Shown here in pieces: positions 1 through 9,446 of a stretch of DNA of 64,000 nt; within the stretch, counting starts at the first letter, position 1; each line of letters begins with the position of its first letter. A model generated the notes under the pieces. It did not search any database, had not been told where the DNA came from, and saw nothing but the letters and a program-made list of their open reading frames with translations. Source of the stretch: Aplidium turbinatum. Its lineage: Eukaryota; Chordata; Ascidiacea; Aplousobranchia; Polyclinidae. The stretch covers positions 62,001 to 126,000 of the forward strand of contig OU964926.1 in NCBI GenBank assembly GCA_918807975.1, given 5' to 3'. Made by a program: the position numbers and the translations under genes.

Positions 1-429
1 GGAAACCACTGAAAAATTTCCCTGAGACATTTCATTGCAAACTGCACACATTAAAGTTTTTTTTTATGTTCATAAATAATGGCAGCCAGTCATGTGGAAA
101 CCACTAAAAAATTTGCCTGAGACATTTCATTGCAAATTGCCCACATTAAAGTTTTTTTTTATGTTCATTAATAATGGCAGCCAGTCATGTGGAAACCACT
201 GAAAAGTTTTTCTGAGACATTTCATTGCAAATTGCACACATTAAAGTTTTTTTATGTTCATAAATAATGGCAGCCAGTCATGTGGAAACCTCTGAAAAAT
301 TTTCCTGAGACATTTCATTGCAAATTGCACACATTAAAGTTTTTTTTATGTTCATTAATAATGGCAGCCAGTCATGTGGAAACTTCTGAAAAAATTTCCT
401 GAGACATTTCATTGCAAAGTGCACACATT
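1..429. repeat. Family A array, partial unit plus four
   Basis: Monomers of about 94 bp begin at 81, 176, 269 and 363 with GGCAGCCAGTCATGTGG; the first is cut by the window start. Each ends in a T-run, ATGTTCATTAATAAT and the next GGCAGCC. Units differ by fixed variants: CACTAAAAAA at 81, GAAAAGTTTTT at 176, CCTCTG at 269, CTTCTG at 363. The last passes into C1 at CACACATTGAACAAG. No coding or RNA signal is seen. Confidence 0.95.
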
Positions 430-560
430 GAACAAGAATTTTTTTCAAAATTTTTTAAAGTTTTTTTCATATTGCAAAAGTTTATTTTTATGTTCAGTAA
501 TATTGTTTTATCATTCCAAAACATGTTAGCACCGCTAAAGCTACAGTAGAAATTGAATAA

Positions 561-591
561 CGTCACCCCAGGGGAAACAGAAAAAGTGACG
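561..591. other. CGTCAC/GTGACG inverted repeat with CCCCAGGGG core
   Basis: CGTCAC at 561-566 pairs perfectly with GTGACG at 586-591, and CCCCAGGGG lies just inside the left arm. It is the most GC-rich spot in the C1-specific segment. TGACG is the half-site bound by bZIP factors of the CREB/ATF type in many eukaryotes; any binding here is inference. It recurs in every C1 unit. Confidence 0.75.
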
Positions 592-620
592 ACTTACACG
601 AACTGACGACTTACACGAAA
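587..620. repeat. 17-bp tandem direct repeat (C1 only)
   Basis: TGACGACTTACACGAAC (587-603) is followed directly by TGACGACTTACACGAAA (604-620), 16 of 17 bases alike. It overlaps the right arm of the neighbouring inverted repeat. It recurs starting at 17242, 19610, 36265, 38633, 60847 and 63220, once per C1 unit, with no third unit gained in any copy. Confidence 0.9.
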
Positions 621-734
621 ACTTTTCAAATTTGTTTTAATAATGCAAAAGTTTATTTTGATGTTCAGTAATATTGTTTTATTATTCTAAAACGTGTTAG
701 CACCGCTAAAACTTGGTTTCAAGTTAAAAATTTG

Positions 735-756
735 TCAATGAACAAAAGTTCATTGA
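735..756. other. Perfect stem-loop TCAATGAAC-AAAA-GTTCATTGA
   Basis: A 9-bp perfect stem with a 4-base loop, present once in every C unit. Other starts: 1283, 15564, 17390, 17939, 19758, 20306, 34586, 36413, 36962, 38781, 39329, 60994, 61544, 63368 and 63915. Only the copy at 60994 has a visible change in the stem (G to A in the right arm). No T-run follows directly, so it does not look like a bacterial-type terminator. Confidence 0.85.
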
Positions 757-777
757 ATTGCTTATACCTGCATTGAG

Positions 778-819
778 AGCTGCGCAGCTGCTTTATTTAA
801 GGAGATAGCGTATATTTTA
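778..819. promoter_or_regulatory. GC-rich palindrome AGCTGCGCAGCT followed by TATA-like AT stretches
   Basis: A perfect 12-bp palindrome lies at 778-789 and overlaps CAGCTG, an E-box form. TTTATTTAAGG follows at 792-802 and TATATTTTA at 811-819. The set occurs once per C unit, 43 bp after the stem-loop start, and is almost invariant; the C1 unit at 63063 differs (GCAGTTGC). The arrangement could act as a promoter for satellite transcription or as a protein-binding site. The sequence does not prove either, and it may simply be carried along with the repeat. Confidence 0.35.
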
Positions 820-1150
820 AGTTAAAGTCACACTCTAATTATTTTTTTTGACTAAAGTTATTGTAAATGGCCTAAGAGATTTTATCCTACACAAAAAGTT
901 TCGATTATCAAGAAAAAAAATTTTTTTTGAAAATCTTTTTCAAAAATTTTTCCAAGACATTACATTGTCACTTCATACAGTGAAAAAAAAATTTTATTCC
1001 GAAGCTTTCCAATTCTTTTTGTTTGAAACTAACGTCATTAAAAATTGTCTAAGAAAGTTGTTTTACGTACTAAAAGTGAACATTATTGAAAAAATCAAAA
1101 ATCGTTTGCAAAATTTTTTATAAGACATTTCATAACTCATTGCACACATT

Positions 1151-1871
1151 GAACAAGAATTTTTTTCAGTTTTTCAAAATTTTTTTCCTACTGCAAAAGT
1201 TTATTTTTATGTTCAGTAATATTGTTTTATCATTCCAAAACGTGTTAGCACCGCTAAAACTTGGTTTTAAGTTAAAAATTTGTCAATGAACAAAAGTTCA
1301 TTGAATTGCTTATACCTGCATTGAGAGCTGCGCAGCTGCTTTATTTAAGGAGATAGCGTATATTTTAAGTTAAGGTCCCACTCTAATTATTTTTTTTGAC
1401 TTAAGTTATTGTAAATGGCCTAAGATATTTTATCCTACACAAAAAGTTTGGATTATCAAGAAAAAAATTTTTTTTCGAAAATCTTTTTAAAAAATTTTTC
1501 CAAGACATTACATTGTCATTTCATACAGTGAAAAAAAAAATTTTTTTTCCGAAGCTTTTCAATTCTTTTTGTTTGAAACTAACGTCATTAAAAATTGTCT
1601 AAAAAAGTTGTTTTACGTACTACAAGTGACAATTATTGAAAAAAATTGTTTTTTCAAAAAAAATTTTCAAAACTTTTTCTAAGACATTTCATACAGTGAA
1701 AAATAATTTTTTTTTGCGAAACTATGCAATTCTTTTTGTTTGTAACTAACGTCATTAAAAATTGTCTAAGAAAGTTTTTTTACGTACTAAAAGTTAAAAT
1801 TATTGAAAAAAAATTGTCTTTTCAAAAAAAATTTTCTAAGACATTTCATACAGTGCAAAATGATTTTTTTT
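1151..1871. repeat. C2 composite unit (721 bp)
   Basis: Begins GAACAAGAATT like C1 but has one 67-bp box (1195-1261), the stem-loop at 1283 and the palindrome at 1326-1337. Its tail holds about two and a half B-like segments, each with AACGTCATTAAAAATTGTC. It ends in CATACAGTGCAAAATGAT, where it passes into family A at GTTCATTAATAATAGGGTGCC. The B-like tail makes it as long as C1 despite the missing insert. Confidence 0.92.
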
Positions 1872-2400
1872 GTTCATTAATAATAGGGTGCCAGTCATGT
1901 GGAAACCACTGAAAAATTTTCCTGAGATTTCATTGAAAGTTGCACACATTAAAGTTTTATGTTCATTAATAATGGCAGCCAGTCATGTGGAAACCACTGA
2001 AAAATTTTCCTGAGACATTTCATTGCAAATTGCACACATTAAAGTTTTTTATTATGTTCATTAATAATGGCAGCCAGTCATGTGGAAACCACTGAAAAAT
2101 TTTCTTGAGACATTTCATTGCAAAATGCACACATGAAAGTTTTTTTTTATCTTCATTAATAATGGCAGCCAATCATGTGGAAACCACTGAAAAATTTTCC
2201 TGAGACATTTCATTGCAAAGTGCACACATTAAAATTTTTTTTATGTTGATTAATAATGGCAGCCAGTCATGTGGAAACCACTGAAAAATTTCCCTGAGAT
2301 ATTTCATTGCAAACTGCACACATTAAAGTTTTTTTTTATGTTCATAAATAATGGCAGCCAGTCATGTGGAAACCACTAAAAAATTTTCCTTAGACATTTC
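1872..2400. repeat. Family A array, six units, last one truncated
   Basis: Units begin at 1886 (GGGTGCC variant), 1974, 2069, 2164, 2258 and 2353. The unit at 1886 is short (88 bp). Compared with the ten-unit block at 18528, one early unit is missing and the array stops inside the unit marked CACTAAAAAA, at TTAGACATTTC, where family B begins abruptly at 2401. Confidence 0.93.
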
Positions 2401-5400
2401 TGAAACTAACGTCATTAAAAATTGTCTAAGAAAGTTTTTTTACGTACTAAAAGTGAAAATTATTGAAAAAAATTTTCTTTTCAAAAAAAATTTTCAAAAA
2501 TTTTTCAAAGACATTTCATACAGTCAAAAGTAATTCTTTTTTTCGAAACTGTCTAATTCTTTTTGTTTGAAACAAACGTCATTAAAAACTGTCTAAGAAA
2601 GTTTTTTTAAGTACTAAAAGTGAAAATTATTGAAAACAAATTGTCTTTTCAAAAAATGTTTTCTAAGACATTTCATACAGTGAAAAATAATTTTTTTTTG
2701 TGAAACTGTCTAATTCGTTTTGTTTGAAACTAACGTCATTAAAAATTGTCTAAGAAAGTTTTTTTACGTACTAAAAGTGAAAATTATTGAAAAATAATTG
2801 TCTTTTCAAAAAAATTTTTCTAAGACATTTCATACAGTGAAAAATAATTTTTTTTTGCGAAACTGTCTAATTCGTTTTGTTTGAAACTAACGTCATTAAA
2901 AGTTGTCTAAGAAAGTTTTTTTACGTACTAAAAGTGAAAATTATTGAAAAAAAATTTTCTTTTCAAAAAAATTTTTCCAAGACATTTCATACATTGAAAA
3001 ATAATTTTTTTTAGCGAAACTGTCTAATTCTTTTTGTTTGAAACTAACGTCATTAAAAATTGTCTAAGAAAGTTTTTTTACGTACTAAAAGTGAAAATTA
3101 TTGAAAAAAAATTGTCTTTTCAAAAAAATTTTTCTAAGACATTTCATACAGTGAAAAATAATTTTTTTTTGCGAAACTGTCTAATTCTTTTTGTTTGAAA
3201 CTAACGTCGTTAAAAATTGTCTAAGAAAGTTTTTTTACGTACTAAAAGTGAAAATTATTGAAAAAAATTTTCTTTTCAAAAAAATTTTCAAAACTTTTTC
3301 TAAGACATTTCATACATTGAAAAATAATTTTTTTTTGCGAAACTGTCTAATTCTTTTTGTTTGAAACTAACGTCATTAAAAATTGTCTAAGAAAGTTTTT
3401 TTTACGTACTAAAAGTGAAAATTATTGAAAACAAATTTTCTTTTCAAAAAAATTTTTCTAAGACATTTCATACAGTGAAAAATAATTTTTTTTTTCGAAA
3501 CTGTCTAATTCTTTTTTTTTTAAACTAACGTCATTAAAAATTGTCTAAGAAAGTTTTTTTACGTACTAAAAGTGAAAATTATTGAAAAAAATTTTCTTTT
3601 CAAGAAAAATTTTCAAAAATTTTTCTAAGACATTTCATACAGTGAAAAATAATTTTTTTTTGCGAAACTGTCTAATTCTTTTTGTTTGAAACTAACGTCA
3701 TTAAAAATTGTCTAAGAAAGTTTTTTTACGTACTAAAAGTGAAAATTATTGAAAAAAAGTTGTCTTTTCAAAAAAATTTTTCTAAGACATTTCATACAGT
3801 GAAAAATAATTTTTTTTTGCGAAACTGTCTAATTCTTTTTGTTTGAAACTAACGTCATTAAAAATTGTCTAAGAAAGTTTTTTTACGTACTAAAAGTGAA
3901 AATTATTGAAAAAAATTTTCTTTTCAAGAAAAATTTTCAAAAACTTTTCTAAGACATTTCATACAGTGAAAAATAATTTTTTTTTCGAAACTGTCTAATT
4001 CTTTTTGTTTGAAACTAACGTCATTAAAAATTGTCTAAGAAAGTTTTTTTACCTACTAAAAGTGAAAATTATTGAAAAAAAATTTTCTTTTCAAAAAAAT
4101 TTTTCTAAGACATTTCATACAGTGAAAAATATTTTTTTTTTGCGAAACTATCCAATTCTTTTTGTTTGAAACTAACGTCATTAAAAATTGTCTAAGAAAG
4201 TTTTTTTACGTACTAAAAGTGAAAATTATTGAAAAAAATTTTCTTTTCAAAAAAAATTTTCAAAGATTTTTCAAAGACATTTCATACAGTCAAAAATAAT
4301 TTTTTTTTTCGAAACTGTCTAATTCTTTTTGTTTGAAACTAACGTCATTACAAATTGTCTAAGAAAGTTTTTTTACGTACTAAAAGTGAAAATTATTGAA
4401 AAAAAGTTGTCTTTTCAAAAAAATTTTTCTAAGACATTTCATACAGTGAAAAATAATTTTTATTTGCGAAACTGTCTAATTCGTTTTGTTTGAAACTAAC
4501 GTCATTAAAAATTGTCTAAGAAAGTTTTTTTACGTACTAAAAGTGAAAACTATTGAAAAAAATTTTCTTTTCAAGAAAAATTTTCAAAAATTTTTCTAAG
4601 ACATTTCATACAGTGAAAAATAATTTTTATTTGCGAAACTGTCTAATTCGTTTTGTTTGAAACTAACGTCATTAAAAATTGTCTAAGAAAGTTTTTTTAA
4701 GTACTAAAAGTGAAAATTATTGAAAAAAATTTTCTTTTCAAGAAAAATTTTCAAAACTTTTTCTAAGACATTTCATACAGTGAAAAATAATTTTTTTTTG
4801 CGAAACTGTCTAATTCTTTTTGTTTGAAACTAACGTCATTAAAAATTGTCTAAGAAAGTTTTTTTAAGTACTAAAAGTGAAAATTATTGAAAAAAAATTG
4901 TCTTTTCAAAAAAATTTTTCTAAGACATTTCATACAGTGAAAAATAATTTTTTTTTGCGAAACTGTCTAATTCTTTTTGTTTGAAACTAACGTCATTAAA
5001 AATTGTCTAAGAAAGTTTTTTTACGTACTAAAAGTGAAAATTATTGAAAAAAAGTTGTCTTTTCAAAAAAATTTTTCTAAGACATTTCATACAGTGAAAA
5101 ATATTTTTTTTTTGCGAAACTATCCAATTCTTTTTGTTTGAAACTAACGTCATTAAAAATTGTCTAAGAAAGTTTTGTTACGTACTAAAAGTGAAAATTA
5201 TTGAAAAAAATTTTCTTTTCAAAAAAAATTTTCAAAGATTTTTCAAAGACATTTCATACAGTCAAAAATAATTTTTTTTTTCGAAACAGTCTAATTCTTT
5301 TTGTTTGAAACTAACGTCATTACAAATTGTCTAAGAAAGTTTTTTTACGTACTAAAAGTGAAAATTATTGAAAAAAAATTGTCTTTTCAAAAAAATTTTT

Positions 5401-7043
5401 CTAAGACATTTCATACAGTGAAAAATAATTTTTATTTGCGAAACTGTCTAATTCGTTTTGTTTGAAACTAACGTCATTAAAAATTGTCTAAGAAAGTTAT
5501 TTACGTACTAAAAGTGAAAATTATTGAAAAAAATTTTCTTTTCAAGAAAAATTTTCAAAAATTTTTCTAAAACATTTCATACAGTGAAAAATAATTTTTT
5601 TTTTCGAAACTGTCTAATTCTTTTTGTTTGAAACTAACGTCATTAAAAATTGTCTAAGAAAGATTTTTAAGTACTAAAAGTGAAAATTATTGAAAAAAAA
5701 TTGTCTTTTCAAAAAAATTGTTCGAAGACATTTCATACAGTGAAAAATAATTTTTTTTTTCGAAACTGTCTAATTCGTTTTGTTTGAAACTAACGTCATT
5801 AAAAGTTGTCTAAGAAAGTTTTTTTACGTACTAAAAGTGAAAATTATTGAAAAAAAATTGTCTTTTCAAAAAAATTTTTCTAAGACATTTCATACAGTGA
5901 AAAATAATTTTTTTTTGCGAAACTGTCTAATTCTTTTTGTTTGAAACTAACGTCATTAAAAATTGTCTAAGAAAGATTTTTAAGTACTAAAAGTGAAAAT
6001 TATTGAAAAAAAGTTGTCTTTTCAAAAAAATTTTTCTAAGACATTTCATACAGTGAAAAATAATTTTTATTTGCGAAACTGTCTAATTCGTTTTGTTTGA
6101 AACTAACGTCATTAAAAATTGTCTAAGAAAGTTTTTTTACGTACTAAAAGTGAAAATTATTGAAAAAAAATTGTCTTTTCAAAAAAATTTTTCTAAGACA
6201 TTTCATACAGTGAAAAATAATTTTTTTTTGCGAAACTGTCTAATTCTTTTTGTTTGAAACTAACGTCATTAAAAATTGTCTAAGAAAGTTTTTTTACGTA
6301 CTAAAAGTGAAAATTATTGAAAAAAAATTGTCTTTTCAAAAAAATTTTTCTAAGACATTTCATACAGTGAAAAATATTTTTTTTTTGCGAAACTATCCAA
6401 TTCTTTTTGTTTGAAACTAACGTCATTAAAAATTGTCTAAGAAAGTTTTTTTACGTACTAAAAGTGAAAATTATTGAAAAAAATTTTCTTTTCAAAAAAA
6501 ATTTTCAAAGATTTTTCAAAGACATTTCATAGAGTCAAAATTATTTTTTTTTTTCGAAACTGTCTAATTCTTTTTGTTTGAAACTAACGTCATTACAAAT
6601 TGTCTAAGAAAGTTTTTTTACGTACTAAAAATGAAAATTATTGAAAAAAAGTTGTCTTTTCAAAAAAATTTTTCTAAGACATTTCATACAGTGAAAAATA
6701 ATTTTTATTTGCGAAACTGTCTAATTCGTTTTGTTTGAAACTAACGTCATTAAAAATTGTCTAAGAAAGTTTTTTTACGTACTAAAAGTGAAAACTATTG
6801 AAAAAAATTTTCTTTTCAAGAAAAATTTTCAAAAATTTTTCTAAGACATTTCATACAGTGAAAAATAATTTTTATTTGCGAAACTGTCTAATTCTTTTTG
6901 TTTGAAACTAACGTCATTAAAAATTGTCTAAGAAAGTTTTTTTAAGTACTAAAAGTGAAAATTATTGAAAAAAATTTTCTTTTCAAGAAAAATTTTCAAA
7001 ACTTTTTCTAAGACATTTCATACAGTGAAAAATAATTTTTTTT

Positions 7044-9446
7044 GAGAAACTGTCTAACTCTTTTTGTTTGAAACTAACGTCATTAAAAATTGTCTAAGAA
7101 AGTTTTTTTAAGTACTAAAAGTGAAAATTATTGAAAAAAAATTGTCTTTTCAAAAAAATTTTTCTAAGACATTTCATACAGTGAAAAATAATTTTTTTTT
7201 GCGAAACTGTCTAATTCTTTTTGTTTGAAACTAACGTCATTAAAAATTGTCTAAGAAAGTTTTTTTACGTACTAAAAGTGAAAATTATTGAAAAAAAATT
7301 GTCTTTTCAAAAAAATTTTTCTAAGACATTTCATACAGTGAAAAATATTTTTTTTTTGCGAAACTATCCAATTCTTTTTGTTTGAAACTAACGTCATTAA
7401 AAATTGTCTAAGAAAGTTTTTTTACGTACTAAAAGTGATAATTATTGAAAAAAATTTTCTTTTCAAAAAAAATTTTCAAAGATTTTTCAAAGACATTTCA
7501 TACAGTGAAAAATAATTTTTTTTTTCGAAACTGTCTAATTCTTTTTGTTTGAAACTAACGTCATTACAAATTGTCTAAGAAAGTTTTTTTAAGTACTAAA
7601 AGTGAAAATTATTGAAAAAAAGTTGTCTTTTCAAAAAAATTTTTCTAAGACATTTCATACAGTGAAAAATAATTTTTATTTGCGAAACTGTCTAATTCGT
7701 TTTGTTTGAAACTAACGTCATTAAAAATTGTCTAAGAAAGTTTTTTTACGTACTAAAAGTGAAAACTATTGAAAAAAATTTTCTTTTCAAGAAAAATTTT
7801 CAAAAATTTTTCTAAGACATTTCATACAGTGAAAAATAATTTTTATTTGCGAAACTGTCTAATTCTTTTTGTTTGAAACAAACGTCATTAAAAATTGTCT
7901 AAGAAAGTTTTTTTAAGTACTAAAAGTGAAAATTATTGAAAAAAAATTGTCTTTTCAAAAAAATTGTTCTAAGACATTTCATACAGTGAAAAATAATTTT
8001 TTTTTTCGAAACTGTCTAATTCGTTTTGTTTGAAACTAACGTCATTAAAAGTTGTCTAAGAAAGTTTTTTTACGTACTAAAAGTGAAAATTATTGAAAAA
8101 AAATTTTCTTTTCAAAAAAATTTTTCCAAGACATTTCATACAGTGAAAAATAATTTTTTTTTGCGAAACTGTCTAATTCTTTTTGTTTGAAACTAACGTC
8201 ATTAAAAATTGTCTAAGAAAGTTTTTTTACGTACTAAAAGTGAAAATTATTGAAAAAAAATTGTCTTTTCAAAAAAATTTTTCTAAGACATTTCATACAG
8301 TGAAAAATTTTTTTTTTTTGAGAAACTATCCAATTCTTTTTGTTTGAAACTAACGTCATTAAAAATTGTCTAAGAAAGTTTTTTTACGTACTAAAAGTGA
8401 AAATTATTGAAAAAAATTTTCTTTTCAAAAAAATTTTTCTAAGACATTTCATACAGTGAAAAATAATTTTTATTTGCGAAACTGTCTAATTCGTTTTGTT
8501 TGAAACTAACGTCATTAAAAATTGTCTAAGAAAGTTTTTTTACGTACTAAAAGTGAAAATTATTGAAAAAAATTTTCTTTTCAAGAAAAATTTTCAAAAA
8601 TTTTTCTAAGACATTTCATATAGTGAAAAATAATTTTTTTTTGCGAAACTGTCTAATTCTTTTTGTTTGAAACTAACGTCATTAAAAATTGTCTAAGAAA
8701 GTTTTTTTAAGTACTAAAAGTGAAAATTATTGAAAAAAAATTGTCTTTTCAAAAAAATTGTTCTAAGACATTTCATACAGTGAAAAATAATTTTTTTTTG
8801 CGAAACTGTCTAATTCGTTTTGTTTGAAACTAACGTCATTAAAAGTTGTCTAAGAAAGTTTTTTTACGTACTAAAAGTGAAAATTATTGAAAAAAAATTT
8901 TCTTTTCAAAAAAATTTTTCCAAGACATTTCATACAGTGAAAAATAATTTTTTTTTGCGAAACTGTCTAATTCTTTTTGTTTGAAACTAACGTCATTACA
9001 AATTGTCTAAGAAAGTTTTTTTACGTACTAAAAGTGAAAATTATTGAAAAAAAGTTGTCTTTTCAAAAAAATTTTTCTAAGACATTTCATACAGTGAAAA
9101 ATAATTTTTATTTGCGAAACTGTCTAATTCGTTTTGTTTGAAACTAACGTCATTAAAAATTGTCTAAGAAAGTTTTTTTACGTACTAAAAGTGAAAACTA
9201 TTGAAAAAAATTTTCTTTTCAAGAAAAATTTTCAAAAATTTTTCTAAGACATTTCATACAGTGAAAAATAATTTTTATTTGCGAAACTGTCTAATTCTTT
9301 TTGTTTGAAACTAACGTCATTAAAAATTGTCTAAGAAAGTTTTTTTAAGTACTAAAAGTGAAAATTATTGAAAAAAATTTTCTTTTCAAGAAAAATTTTC
9401 AAAACTTTTTCTAAGACATTTCATACAGTGAAAAATAATTTTTTTT
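7044..9446. repeat. B sub-array block of 2,403 bp
   Basis: Bounded by the rare variant GAGAAACTGTCTAACTC, which starts at 7044, 9447 and 12184. About 15 monomers. It carries two further markers, GAAACAAACGTC near 7875 and GAGAAACTATCC at 8320. The copy 2 counterpart is 26066-28468. Confidence 0.8.

Larger units (their letters stand above)
473..710. repeat. 171-bp internal duplication in C1
   Basis: The box running from TGCAAAAGTTTATTT to GCACCGCTAAA occurs at 473-539 and again at 644-710, about 90% alike, with a 104-bp segment between them. C2 units have one box only (1195-1261). The stem-loop lies 305 bp from the unit start in C1 and 132 bp in C2, a difference that matches a 171-bp duplication. 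The same arrangement is in the C1 units at 17085, 19453, 36108, 38476, 60689 and 63063. Confidence 0.9.
430..1150. repeat. C1 composite unit (721 bp)
   Basis: Begins GAACAAGAATT. A 67-bp box occurs twice, at 473-539 and 644-710, around a 104-bp segment (540-643) found only in C1 units. Then follow a stem-loop (735-756), a GC-rich palindrome (778-789), TATA-like AT stretches (792-819), and a B-like tail with AACGTCATT and TACGTACTAAAAGTG. It ends in ATTGCACACATT, which is A-like. Open frames of 64-91 codons cross it but give no recognisable protein and are not kept intact among copies. I regard it as non-coding. Confidence 0.92.

Noticed and set aside
372-566. Minus-strand 64-codon open frame, also at 17027, 19395, 36050, 38418 and 60631
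   Set aside because: Spans an A/C1 boundary, has no known domain, and its conservation is no greater than that of the surrounding non-coding repeat.
473-710. Transposon insertion with target-site duplication in C1
   Set aside because: The flanking 67-bp repeats are far too long for a target-site duplication, the 104-bp insert has no terminal inverted repeats at its ends, and there is no coding content.
735-756. Terminator reading of the TCAATGAAC stem-loop
   Set aside because: The stem has no T-run directly after it and no gene lies upstream; the many T-runs in the window are general to the repeat.
848-1289. Overlapping open frames of 91 and 67 codons in the C1 unit, repeated in other C1 copies
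   Set aside because: No recognisable domain, composition rich in F, K, I, L and N as expected from AT-rich DNA, non-ATG starts in most cases, and the 91-codon frame is not kept in several C1 copies. Recurrence is explained by duplication of the repeat.
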